From NCBI RefSeq assembly GCF_001580545.1, contig NZ_LRBG01000017.1, forward strand, positions 1-46,131: DNA of 46,131 bases, read 5' to 3'. Made by a program: the position numbers and the translations under genes. This DNA comes from Paraburkholderia monticola (GTDB taxonomy: Bacteria; Pseudomonadota; Gammaproteobacteria; Burkholderiales; Burkholderiaceae). The notes beneath the pieces were generated by a model. That model was given only the letters and a program-made list of their open reading frames with translations. It had not been told where the DNA came from and ran no database searches. Positions 15,763 through 23,914 of this stretch are shown one piece after another (the stretch's first letter is position 1; every line of letters begins with the position of its first letter).

Positions 15763-17967
15763 TCAATTCGTCACGCGATACGGCCGCATCATCTCATTGT
15801 CTTCATGCGTGAGGACATGACAGTGCCACACGTAATATCCCTGCGTCGGGTCGAACTCGTACAGGTTTTGTCCCGCGTCGGATTGGTTGGCAGTTAGAGG
15901 AACGCTCGAAGGCGTCCATCGCACGAGAATTCTGAGCACCTGTCCTGAATGTGCATCCGCCGTGTCCTTCCATCCCGATTCCCCAGACGTTGGGGGGATG
16001 GTGGCGCCTTCCAGGTAGCCACTGAAGGGAAGATTGCCGCCAAGCGCACCGTCTTTATTGGGCGTTGAGTAGTCGAGCGGAGGGCCATAGTCGGCGCAGT
16101 ACGTGCCGGCCGTGCATCCCGCCGGCAGAGGCGTTGGGCTGCTTCCTGCCGCACCGAATGCTTTGGTCCAGTCCGACAGATATTGCGCTGTATTGACGGC
16201 CTGACGATTGAGCACCTGGAACTGCGTCAGATGGAGATGAACCGGATGGCTGGCCCCAGGCATCGTCGACAGATAGAGGATTTCCCACATTTCCGTCGAA
16301 CCCACGCGTGGCAGTTCGCTGATGCCATCGCTCGGGAAATCGTGGGCGATGGCGACCGACTCCAGACCGTTCCACGTGGTGTTATTGACATACTCTTTGA
16401 TTTCCGTGGGGACGGGGCCACCAGACGTCTCGACGTGGTCGTAAAGGACCAACTGCCTGACACGATCGACTTTCACTCCGGATGGTACGTTGCCGTTTCC
16501 GTCGGTCAGACGAACGATCGGAATTTTCCTCGCGCAAAGCCCGGACGCCGCGTCCGGGTTTGCGGGATCACAACTGGTATCAGGCGTCGATGTCGACGCC
16601 GCAACCCGGAATTGCATGATGTCGGGCAGTTGAACGTCCTGGCCGCGCTGCGAATTCGTCATTTCGATCGTCTGGCCGGCAAAGTTGGAGAAGTCGACGA
16701 TGATGTCGGCCCGCTCTCCTGGCGATACAGGTAGCCCCCCGGACGTACCATCCGAAGAAGCCGTAAGCGGAACAGGCTTGTCGAAATAGTTGTCATCCGC
16801 TCCGACCAGATAAACGGGCACCTTGCCAAAGACGAATGTATATCCGCGGTTCAGACTGCCGTTCAGGATATGCAGGCGATAACGTCGCGGCTCGACGTTC
16901 AGGTAAGGGAAGGCGGCCCCGTTCACGACTGCGACATCGCCCTCGAAAATCGGACTCCAGAATGGGTGATTAAGGGAAGGCTGCTGGGTTGGCAGGTACT
17001 GCTGACCATGCGTGTCGAACATGTGGTCCTGTACCGCCATTTCAATTTCGTCGGGACCGCTGGGATAGCCTTGCGGCTCCGTGTTGGGGTCCTTGAGAAA
17101 ATAGAATCCCGCGAGCCCCGCGTAGACGTTCAGACGCGTGACGCCCAGAGCATGATCATGGAACCATAGCGTGCCTGGTTCCTGCGAATTTGGATATCGA
17201 TAGATCGCCGTGCCGGGAGCGGGGCTGCCGATCGTGTGGAAGTCCGCGCCTTTCAGTCCGTTTGGCGTGAACCACGATTCCGGATCGCCGTCGTAGGCGG
17301 CGGGAATTTCAGCACCATGCAAGTGGACAACAGCGGGAACCGGTCCGATGTAATTCTGCTTGCATGGCGCACTGACGCCAGTGCTCTGCATCGCCATCCC
17401 GCAACCGCCCTTCAACGGATCGGCCCAGTGCACGGTTTGGTCGAATGGCAGTTCTCCTTGAACCAGCCCAGGGCCGCTGGGGTTCGCCGGATCAAAGCTC
17501 GGCAGTTTGTTGACGTAGGTGGCCTGAGTCGGGACGCCGCGCTGGGCCACGATGGTGACCGCCGGCCAGTGGGCTGGACCCAGCACCGTGCCTGTGCCGG
17601 AATCGGTGGTCTGGTATGTCCACACGCGTGTCGGACCCAACGTGACGCCCGAGCCGCATTGCGGGTAGGAACCTTGAGGCAGCACCTGCTGACTGGTCTC
17701 CATCATGGTGACGGTCAGATTGGGGTGAGCAGCGGCATCCACGCGCGGTATTGAGCCGGCCGGTCCGAACACCGGCAGGCTGACCACGAACTTCGGAAGG
17801 CACGTTCCATCCAGTTTCGTCTGCACAACGACAGTGGGAGGGCTATCAATGTCGCTCTGGCAGCCATGCGCGAAAAAGATCGACGACACGACAGCAACGG
17901 TCAAGGCGATCATCCCTGGTCGAGACCTTGTTGGCGGTTTCCGATGTTCTGCCGCATCTTGGGACAT
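15763..17967 (-). CDS. Multicopper oxidase lipoprotein (CotA/bilirubin-oxidase type)
   Basis: A 734-aa laccase-like enzyme that oxidises phenols, metals or amines while reducing O2 to water. All four copper motifs are present: HLHG (215-218), WFHDH (268-272), HPVHLHL (near 600) and HCHVLTHEDNEMM (715-727), where Cys716, His721 and Met726 would bind the type-1 copper. The N-terminus is basic, then hydrophobic, ending in a lipobox-like AHGC with Cys36, so it is probably a periplasm-facing lipoprotein. Long Pro/Gly-rich loops make it longer than CotA (513 aa). AAGGAGAG precedes the ATG. It forms an operon with the unknown gene downstream and diverges from a LuxR-type regulator. Bases are less GC-rich than in the neighbourhood. 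Confidence 0.92.
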   Translation of the reverse strand: MSQDAAEHRKPPTRSRPGMIALTVAVVSSIFFAHGCQSDIDSPPTVVVQTKLDGTCLPKFVVSLPVFGPAGSIPRVDAAAHPNLTVTMMETSQQVLPQGSYPQCGSGVTLGPTRVWTYQTTDSGTGTVLGPAHWPAVTIVAQRGVPTQATYVNKLPSFDPANPSGPGLVQGELPFDQTVHWADPLKGGCGMAMQSTGVSAPCKQNYIGPVPAVVHLHGAEIPAAYDGDPESWFTPNGLKGADFHTIGSPAPGTAIYRYPNSQEPGTLWFHDHALGVTRLNVYAGLAGFYFLKDPNTEPQGYPSGPDEIEMAVQDHMFDTHGQQYLPTQQPSLNHPFWSPIFEGDVAVVNGAAFPYLNVEPRRYRLHILNGSLNRGYTFVFGKVPVYLVGADDNYFDKPVPLTASSDGTSGGLPVSPGERADIIVDFSNFAGQTIEMTNSQRGQDVQLPDIMQFRVAASTSTPDTSCDPANPDAASGLCARKIPIVRLTDGNGNVPSGVKVDRVRQLVLYDHVETSGGPVPTEIKEYVNNTTWNGLESVAIAHDFPSDGISELPRVGSTEMWEILYLSTMPGASHPVHLHLTQFQVLNRQAVNTAQYLSDWTKAFGAAGSSPTPLPAGCTAGTYCADYGPPLDYSTPNKDGALGGNLPFSGYLEGATIPPTSGESGWKDTADAHSGQVLRILVRWTPSSVPLTANQSDAGQNLYEFDPTQGYYVWHCHVLTHEDNEMMRPYRVTN

Positions 17968-18146
17968 GGCATCTCTCCTTCATTTACTGCCTGCTTTATT
18001 GCGGATGACTAAGGTCTGAAGTTCGCCTTTTTGGGTTTGATGCCCTGCGCCAATTGCCGTCGCCCACTTCGCAAACCGTGCAATTCGAGGCATGGCCTTA
18101 ACTCAGTGGAGATCAAACAAAGTGTGTAAGATTGAGCGCACTTTGG

Positions 18147-18166
18147 CATCACCAGAAATGGTGATG
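18147..18166. promoter_or_regulatory. 20-bp interrupted palindrome upstream of the LuxR-type gene
   Basis: CATCACCAGAAATGGTGATG has perfect 7-bp arms around a 6-bp centre. It is the same size as a lux box, although the sequence differs. It lies 35 bp before the luxR-type start and in the intergenic region shared with the multicopper oxidase, a natural position for an operator acting on either gene. Confidence 0.5.
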
Positions 18167-18201
18167 GTCGCGTTGAATGGCCTCCACACACGGAGCCTCC
18201 C

Positions 18202-19434
18202 TTGCAACGTAACGAACTCCTGGAAGCTGTCGATCTGATCTATGCTGCCGCGCTCAACGAAGGTGCGAGCTGGCAGGATGTGGGTGACAAACTGATGGCG
18301 CTTATGCAGGCACAACGTGCGACGTTGTGGTTCGCGGACGAGGGTGGCATGCCGGGCAACCTTCTGATGCGGCATGATTCGTATGACGAAGAATACGCGT
18401 CGAGGTATGTTCTTCTTGATCCCTATCGTGCATCCGCGCGCGAGGTGAGTGTCGAGGAAACCGTGCGCCGGCGGGGGGACGTCCGGCTCGGTCACGAGAT
18501 TGTTCCGGACGCCAGCTATGTGAAAAGCGAGTTCTACGGCGACTTCGGTCGCAAGAGCTCGCGACGCTACATGATCGGCGGCCTGATCAGTGTATCGAAG
18601 GTCATTCCGCTTGGATTGCACCGGGATGCCGCATCGCGGCCATTTAGTGAAGAGGACAAACGTACTCTCTCCCAGTTGCTTCCGCATTTGCAGCGCGGGC
18701 TTCAGATGCGCGCCCGGCTAGTGCCCACCACATCAAGCCTTGGCGCTGGCGCGCTCGATGCCCTTCCGATTGGCGTCATTGTCGTCGACAGGGAAATGCG
18801 GATCCTTTACAACAACGCGGAAGCCGCAGCGTTGCTAAGCGATTCGCAATCTGGGCTCTCTTCAGGACGGCCTCGGCCCGGAACCGTCACGAGCGCATTC
18901 CGACTTTTCGCGCGGCATCCCGACGACGATGCGCAGCTTTGCCGCCTGGTGGCCGCCGCCTCCCGAGGCGGTGCCGGTGGCGGCATGCAAATCCACGCGC
19001 GTCCAGGCGTGTCGCCAGGCGATTCCACCATGCTGTCGGCTTTGGTGTGCCCCGCTCTGCGACACCTGTCTTCGTCAACGCAGCCGAATATGGGCACGGG
19101 CGTCGTCCACGGCGCGGCGACCGTGCTCACGCGCCATCTGCTCAGGCCGTCATCGCCGCCCGTCGGGCTGCTCATCGATCTGTTCGGACTCACTCGCGCT
19201 GAAGCGGAAGTCGCGGTCGCCCTGGCGGGCGGCGTAACGGCTGAAGACGTCGCGCGTACCCGACGCGTATCGCTCGACACGGTACGCAGCCAGATTCGCA
19301 CCGTTCTGAGAAAAACGGGGGCTTCTGGACTACGCGATTTCGAACGTCTTATCGCTTTGAGCTCGACAATGCATACGTCGGGTTCGCTTTACGTTCGATG
19401 CCCCGAGGACGACAGTTTTCGAGCGCGGAGTTGA
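18202..19434 (+). CDS. LuxR-type helix-turn-helix regulator
   Basis: A 410-aa regulator. The C-terminal LuxR/FixJ helix-turn-helix lies at about 330-385 (LFGLTRAEAEVAVALAGGVTAEDVA, then VSLDTVRSQIRTVLRKTG). The N-terminal 230 residues look like a PAS/GAF-type sensor (GVIVVDREMRILYNNAEA is a typical PAS strand near residue 193) and not like an acyl-homoserine-lactone domain. The start is a TTG with GGAG 7 bases upstream. It diverges from the multicopper oxidase operon and probably controls it. Composition matches the oxidase and not the flanking metabolic genes. Confidence 0.85.
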   Translation: MQRNELLEAVDLIYAAALNEGASWQDVGDKLMALMQAQRATLWFADEGGMPGNLLMRHDSYDEEYASRYVLLDPYRASAREVSVEETVRRRGDVRLGHEIVPDASYVKSEFYGDFGRKSSRRYMIGGLISVSKVIPLGLHRDAASRPFSEEDKRTLSQLLPHLQRGLQMRARLVPTTSSLGAGALDALPIGVIVVDREMRILYNNAEAAALLSDSQSGLSSGRPRPGTVTSAFRLFARHPDDDAQLCRLVAAASRGGAGGGMQIHARPGVSPGDSTMLSALVCPALRHLSSSTQPNMGTGVVHGAATVLTRHLLRPSSPPVGLLIDLFGLTRAEAEVAVALAGGVTAEDVARTRRVSLDTVRSQIRTVLRKTGASGLRDFERLIALSSTMHTSGSLYVRCPEDDSFRARS

Positions 19435-19603
19435 TCTGCATGCGAATGGAGCCGCGCGAACTGTCTTTGATGAGCGCGGGCATGGTGGAAAGGAAACTGT
19501 CCGGATAGCACGTTGACGTTGCGTTTTCCGGGCATCTGAAGATCGCAGGACACTGACGGCAGTGGGGCGAACAGAGCCCTCCCCCGGGAATTCCGCGAAA
19601 AAC

Positions 19604-20239
19604 CTATTTCTTCGCCGATTCGTTCCCAGTCGGCGGCGTGTGCGGCAGGTCCGCGTTGGTCGCCATCCACAACACTTCGGCGTCTTCCTCGCTGGTCGAC
19701 ACCGCCGCGTGCCCGGTACGGCTGTCGAAATAGAGGCTGTCGCCCGCATTCAGATGCGTCGGCGCATACAGCTCTGAATAGAGACATACGCTGCCGCTGA
19801 TCACGTAGAGAAACTCCTCGCCCTCGTGGCGGCCCCAGTCGTCGAAGGCGTCGAGCGTGTGCGCCGAGATGCGGATCCGAAACGGCAGCATCGCCTTGTG
19901 CGCGAGGTCGGTGGCGAGCAACTCCATCTGATAGCCGCGATAGGCGTGACGCTGGCCTTCGTTCTTGCGCGTCAGCGCGCGCCGGCCGCTCGCGCTGACT
20001 TTCGGCGTCGAGCCGAATAGTTCGCCGATTTCGATCTTCAGGCCCAGCACGATTTTTTGCAGCACGTCGAAAGTGGGGGACATCAGGCCGTTTTCGACTT
20101 TCGACAGCGTCGAGCGCGAGACCCCGCACAGGCGGCTCGCGGTTTCGAGCGTCAGATCCTGCGCCTGACGGGCGGCGCGCACGCGCCGGCCGAGATCGGT
20201 GGAAGACGCGTCGGCGGATTTGGTGAGGTGGGTGTCCAT
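19604..20239 (-). CDS. XRE-family regulator with C-terminal cupin domain
   Basis: A 211-aa regulator. The helix-turn-helix lies near the N-terminus (LGRRVRAARQAQDLTLETASRLCGVSRSTLSKVENG, about 16-51), and a small beta-barrel cupin sensor fills about 110-205 (HEGEEFLYVISGSVCLYSE, LNAGDSLYFDSRTGHA). This fusion is the PuuR-like class that usually represses small catabolic operons and responds to a metabolite bound in the cupin. The frame is open further upstream, but the ATG at 20239 matches the family start. It shares its strand with a RidA gene and a PEP-mutase-family gene upstream, with a dyad at 20282-20302 in front of it. Confidence 0.88.
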   Translation of the reverse strand: MDTHLTKSADASSTDLGRRVRAARQAQDLTLETASRLCGVSRSTLSKVENGLMSPTFDVLQKIVLGLKIEIGELFGSTPKVSASGRRALTRKNEGQRHAYRGYQMELLATDLAHKAMLPFRIRISAHTLDAFDDWGRHEGEEFLYVISGSVCLYSELYAPTHLNAGDSLYFDSRTGHAAVSTSEEDAEVLWMATNADLPHTPPTGNESAKK

Positions 20240-20281
20240 GAGGCTTGCTGCTGTGCGGGTGCGCGCTGGATCGGAGCGAAT

Positions 20282-20302
20282 AATGTTTCCGATCATAACA
20301 TT
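20282..20302. promoter_or_regulatory. Dyad upstream of the XRE-cupin regulator
   Basis: AATGTT-N9-AACATT forms a 21-bp dyad in an AT-rich patch of otherwise GC-rich DNA. A -10-like TATGAT on the minus strand (20291-20296) lies inside it, about 50 bp before the regulator start at 20239. This fits an autoregulatory operator. Confidence 0.5.
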
Positions 20303-20425
20303 TGGCGCGGCGGGTGCTTTGGTACGCCCATTCAGGCGTTCGTGCGGCTTTCTCATCGGAAACGCCAGAGCTTTGCGGCGAACTCGACACGTCGTCCGAA
20401 CGCCTGTCGCGCAACAGCGAAGCGT

Positions 20426-20821
20426 CTATTTGACGGCCGCGATGCAATCGATCTCGATGTCGAAAGGCCCGAACCAGGCGGGCACGCTGACGAAAATCCG
20501 GGCCGGCGGATCGACCGGGAAATAGCGCTTGTAGACCGCGTTGACCGCGGCGAATTTCTCGACCGACGTGCAATAGACGTTGCACTTGAGCACGTGATCG
20601 AGCGACGAGCCGGCTGTCTCCAGACACAGCTTCATCTGTTCGAGCACGAGTTCGGTCTGCCGCTCGATCGGCGCGTTGACCACTTCACCGGTCTCGGGAT
20701 CGAACGGCGGAAAACCCGACACGTAGACCGTATCGCCGTGACGCGTGACGGCGGAGGTCGGCGCTTTCAATTTTTCGAGGTAAGTCGACAACGGTTCGAC
20801 GCGGATGATTTCGCGAGGCAT
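20426..20821 (-). CDS. RidA/YjgF-family protein
   Basis: A 131-aa Rid-family protein. RidA homologues hydrolyse reactive 2-aminoacrylate and other enamines or imines. The C-terminal motif PARIFVSVPAWFGPFDIEIDCIA carries the conserved Arg (PAR) and the IEI-x-x-IA strand; GDTVYVSGFPPFDPETGEV is the family N-terminal region. It lies 46 bp downstream of the PEP-mutase-family gene on the same strand, so it probably deals with an imine or oxo product of that pathway. This is a pathway-specific RidA paralogue and not clearly the housekeeping copy. Confidence 0.9.
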   Translation of the reverse strand: MPREIIRVEPLSTYLEKLKAPTSAVTRHGDTVYVSGFPPFDPETGEVVNAPIERQTELVLEQMKLCLETAGSSLDHVLKCNVYCTSVEKFAAVNAVYKRYFPVDPPARIFVSVPAWFGPFDIEIDCIAAVK

Positions 20822-20867
20822 GGCGCTCTCCTGCTATAGAGACAAGGTTTCGGGTGGTCGCAACGCT

Positions 20868-21689
20868 TCACGCATCGCGGTTGAAAAGCGCGTTGAGCTG
20901 GGTCCCGGCCGCCGCGCCCGTGAAGTCGAAGCGGCCATCGGCCAGCGCCTGAGCAGCGTGCATGAAGCCACCCCACGCCGCGCGCGCGAGGCCGCCGCCG
21001 ACGCTGATGCGCCGCACGCCGAGCGCGGCCACGTCCTGCAGCGTCAGGTCCGACGTCGAGCCGATCAGCAGATTGACGGGCTTCGGCGCGACGGCGGCAA
21101 CCACCGCTTCGATCTGCTCGCGCGTCTGAATGCCGGGCGCGTACAGGCAGTCGGCGCCCGCCGCCGCATAGGCCTTCAGACGCGCGATCGCATCGTCGAG
21201 ATCGGGCTTGCCCGCGAAGAAGTTCTCTGCGCGCCCGATCAGCAACGTGTCGCCGCCGGTCTGATCGATCGCGCGCCGCGCCGCGCTGAGCCGCTGCACG
21301 GCGACGTCGACCGCAAAGAGCGGCGCGGCGTGGTCGCCGGTCGAGTCCTCGATCGACAGACCCGCGACACCCGTTGCCACCGCCAGCGTCACACTTTCGG
21401 CAACTTCTTCCGGATCGCGGCCGAAGCCGTTTTCGAAGTCGGCGTTGACCGGCAGGTCGGTCGCGTCGACGATCGCGCGCAGGTGCGCGAGGATCGTTTC
21501 GCGCGGCAGTGCGTTGTCGGCATGCCCGGTCGACCACGCAAAACCGGAACTCGTGGTGGCGAGCGCCTTGAAGCCGAGCGTGTGCAGATAGCGGGCGCTG
21601 CCCGCGTCCCACGGATTGGGCAGCACGAAACATCCGGACGAGTGCAGCGCGCGGAAGGCGGCGCGTTTTTCAGCGGCGGTGCGGGGCAT
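20868..21689 (-). CDS. Isocitrate lyase/phosphoenolpyruvate mutase family protein
   Basis: A 273-aa TIM-barrel enzyme of the PEP mutase/isocitrate lyase superfamily, which makes or breaks C-C or P-C bonds next to an oxo acid using Mg2+. Visible family parts are LPNPWDAGSARYLHTLGFKA, the metal-binding DFENGFG (residues about 84-90), GLSIEDST and LIGRAENFF. The catalytic-loop Cys of true isocitrate lyases is not seen in the expected form, so it is closer to the oxaloacetate-decarboxylase or carboxyphosphonoenolpyruvate-mutase-like subgroups. The start has GGAGAA 9 bases upstream. It forms a likely operon with ridA. The substrate is unknown. Confidence 0.87.
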   Translation of the reverse strand: MPRTAAEKRAAFRALHSSGCFVLPNPWDAGSARYLHTLGFKALATTSSGFAWSTGHADNALPRETILAHLRAIVDATDLPVNADFENGFGRDPEEVAESVTLAVATGVAGLSIEDSTGDHAAPLFAVDVAVQRLSAARRAIDQTGGDTLLIGRAENFFAGKPDLDDAIARLKAYAAAGADCLYAPGIQTREQIEAVVAAVAPKPVNLLIGSTSDLTLQDVAALGVRRISVGGGLARAAWGGFMHAAQALADGRFDFTGAAAGTQLNALFNRDA

Positions 21690-21837
21690 CGCATTTCTCC
21701 ATGAAGTGAGAGAGCAAATCGGCATTCACCAGGGGAAAGTCTATGTCCGTATCGAATGCACGGTCGATGAAAATAGTGGCGAGTTTCGCCGGCGTTTCGA
21801 ATAATTCAAGAGTTGCTTGACCGCGAGGAGACAGGAA

Positions 21838-22149
21838 ATGAATATCGCGACGCAGATGCGGTCGATTCTTGCCGCGTTGGTGCTTACGCTCGTTGGCTGT
21901 GCCGCGGGCGGCGGGAATGGCGGCACGCAAACACATCTCAGTGCAACGCAATGCCGCGACCTGACCGATCTCAAGAACAAGGCACCCGCCACGCACGAGC
22001 GGAGCATGAGCGAACTGTCGGCGCTGCAGCAGGCGGGCTACCACCCGGAACGACGCTTCGATCCCGACTATCCGGCGAGTCTCGAACGCGCGCAGCGACA
22101 GGTGGAGATCTGGTATCAGGCGGAATGTCCGCAGGCGCGCTCTGGCTGA
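21838..22149 (+). CDS. DUF4148-type small lipoprotein
   Basis: A 103-aa protein with a lipoprotein signal peptide: hydrophobic LAALVLTLVGC with the lipobox Cys at residue 22, then a Gly-rich linker. The C-terminal part (SELSALQQAGYHPERRFDPDYPASLERAQRQV) matches the DUF4148 repeat: L-x-x-AGY-(N/H)P-x-x-x-x-x-x-YP-x-x-(I/L)-x-x-A. These are common small exported proteins of unknown function in Burkholderia. GAGGAGA precedes the ATG. A second, soluble DUF4148 protein is encoded convergently at 22324-22626. Confidence 0.8.
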   Translation: MNIATQMRSILAALVLTLVGCAAGGGNGGTQTHLSATQCRDLTDLKNKAPATHERSMSELSALQQAGYHPERRFDPDYPASLERAQRQVEIWYQAECPQARSG

Positions 22150-22189
22150 GTCGGCTCTCGCGGCACGATCTCGCTTGCCGTATGAACGC

Positions 22190-22226
22190 AAAAAAGCGAG
22201 CGCATGCCCGAAAGCATGGCTCGCTT
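22190..22226 (-). terminator. Hairpin terminator between the two DUF4148 genes
   Basis: AAGCGAGC and CATGC (22194-22207, one bulged G) pair with GCATG and GCTCGCTT (22214-22226). On the minus strand the stem is followed by six T, so it can terminate the minus-strand DUF4148 gene. The plus-strand side has only a weak T tract but could still end the plus-strand gene. Confidence 0.75.
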
Positions 22227-22323
22227 CGTGTCGATCGAAATGGCGAAAGCCGCAAAGGCGGAAAGGGCCAAAGGATGGAAAAGGTCGAAAGGGCCCTTAA
22301 CTCACGTTATGGTTCGCAACGCC

Positions 22324-22626
22324 TCACTGACCGTCAGGATTGACCCACATCGGATGTTGACCGGATTGCGACGTTCCGCCCGTCGACGATCCGTATCCCG
22401 ACGTGTCGCCTTGGCCCTTCATCGCGGAGACGCGCGCCTCGGCCGCCTGAATGTCCGCGGGATACTGGGGATCGCGCGCGGTGGCCGGGTTGTAGCCCGC
22501 CTGTTCGAGTTGCTGGACCTCTGCCTTGACTTCGGCGCGCGTGATCGGCTGATCCGATTGCGCGAATGCCGCTGCCGGTGCGGCGATCACGACCGCAAGC
22601 GCAACGGCCTGGATAAGCGATTTCAT
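22324..22626 (-). CDS. DUF4148 periplasmic protein
   Basis: A 100-aa exported protein. The signal peptide (MKSLIQAVALAVVIAAPAAA, then FAQS) ends in an AFA-Q cleavage site. The mature part is a classic DUF4148 domain: ITRAEVKAEVQQLEQAGYN, PQYPADIQAAEARV, followed by a Gly/Ser-rich tail (GYGSSTGGTSQSG). Function is unknown. Paralogues occur in many copies in Burkholderia genomes, and this one faces a lipoprotein relative, which suggests duplication. AGGGAGGGA-like sequence lies upstream of the start. Confidence 0.9.
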   Translation of the reverse strand: MKSLIQAVALAVVIAAPAAAFAQSDQPITRAEVKAEVQQLEQAGYNPATARDPQYPADIQAAEARVSAMKGQGDTSGYGSSTGGTSQSGQHPMWVNPDGQ

Positions 22627-22777
22627 GATATTTCCCTCCCTAGTTGTCTATCCGGCACCGCAGCAATACGGATGCCATAGACGCAGTCTAGGAGTGAGTG
22701 CATTCGGGGAAAACCACTAGTCGGCTAATTCAGTATTGCAGAGAACAACCAGTCGGCGAGCTGTAATCTCGCTCCGG

Positions 22778-23881
22778 TCACACGCCTTTGCGCACATCGA
22801 CGCGGTAAGTCGTGATTTGCCGGTAAGTATCACCGGGTCGCACGATCACGGCGTCCTGTCCGGTCATATTCACCTCGTTCGGAAAGCCGCCCGCCTCGAG
22901 GCACAACCCTGCATGCCGTTGATAGCGAACGCCGCCGCGTCCCGCATTGCCGTTCAGCGCGTTGCCCGTATAGAACTGCAGGCCCCGCTGATCGGTCGCG
23001 ACGGTCAGCTCGCGTCCGCTGCCAGGATCGTAGGCGCAGGCTACTTCGCGCAACCGCGGCGCGTTGCCGTCGTTGCCGTGTGCCGCGTTTGCCGCGCTTG
23101 CCGGTGCCTCGCGCAACACGTAGCAATGATCGAAGCCGCCGGCGCGTGCGAGCTGCGCGTGCGGCCAGTCGAGCCGCCCGCCGATCGGTGCGCTCTGCCG
23201 GAAGTCGAACGCGTTGCCCGCGACGTCGGCGAGCTTGCACGGAATCATCGTCGCGTCGACCTCGAAGAAACGCTCGGCATCGATCGACAGCACGTGACCG
23301 CGAATGTCGCTGCCCGCGCGTCCGGTCAGATTGAAGTACGGATGGCTGGTCAGATTGAGCGGCGTCGGCGCGTCGGTGATCGCTTCGTAGCCGATCGTCA
23401 GCGTGCCGTCGTCGTCGAGCGAATAGCGCACTTGCACGGTCACGTTGCCCGGAAAGCCGGCATCGCCTTCAGGCGACTCGAGCCGCATCAGCAATGCGCC
23501 CTCGTCCTCGCTGACGTCCCACAGCGCGCGATGAAAACCGACCGTGCCGCCATGCAGCAGGTTCGGACCTTCGTTGCGATCGAGCGTGTACTCGATCCCA
23601 TCGAGCGAAAAGCGCGCGTCCGCAATGCGATTCGCCCAGCGGCCGATCAATCCGCCCATGTAGGTCGTGACCGCGACGTATTCGGCGGGCGTGTCGTGGC
23701 CGAGCAGAATATCGCCGAGACGTCCCGAGCGATCCGGTGCATGCCACGAGACCAGCGTCGCGCCGAGGTCGCTGATGGTGACTTTCATGCCGTGCGCATT
23801 GCGCAGCGTGTAGAGCCGGACGCGATCGCCGCCCTGCAGCGTGCCCCATGGCTCGGAAGAGAGTTGTGCGATGCTGATCAT
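22778..23881 (-). CDS. galM: Aldose 1-epimerase (galactose mutarotase family)
   Basis: A 367-aa mutarotase that interconverts alpha and beta anomers of aldoses. Catalytic regions are visible: NEGPNLLHGGTVGFHRALW (His in HGG), LNLTSHPYFNLTG (catalytic His in SHPYFNL) and the acid LCLEAGGFPNEVN (Glu near residue 327). It follows xylR by 33 bp on the same strand, beside xylA and xylFGH. In this context it probably supplies the right xylose anomer to XylA, so a xylose role is more likely than galactose. A short Ala/Asn-rich insertion (about 260-275) is not part of the core fold. Confidence 0.92.
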   Translation of the reverse strand: MISIAQLSSEPWGTLQGGDRVRLYTLRNAHGMKVTISDLGATLVSWHAPDRSGRLGDILLGHDTPAEYVAVTTYMGGLIGRWANRIADARFSLDGIEYTLDRNEGPNLLHGGTVGFHRALWDVSEDEGALLMRLESPEGDAGFPGNVTVQVRYSLDDDGTLTIGYEAITDAPTPLNLTSHPYFNLTGRAGSDIRGHVLSIDAERFFEVDATMIPCKLADVAGNAFDFRQSAPIGGRLDWPHAQLARAGGFDHCYVLREAPASAANAAHGNDGNAPRLREVACAYDPGSGRELTVATDQRGLQFYTGNALNGNAGRGGVRYQRHAGLCLEAGGFPNEVNMTGQDAVIVRPGDTYRQITTYRVDVRKGV

Positions 23882-23914
23882 GTGGTCAGTGCGAAGAAAA
23901 ATAGAAGTGCATGC

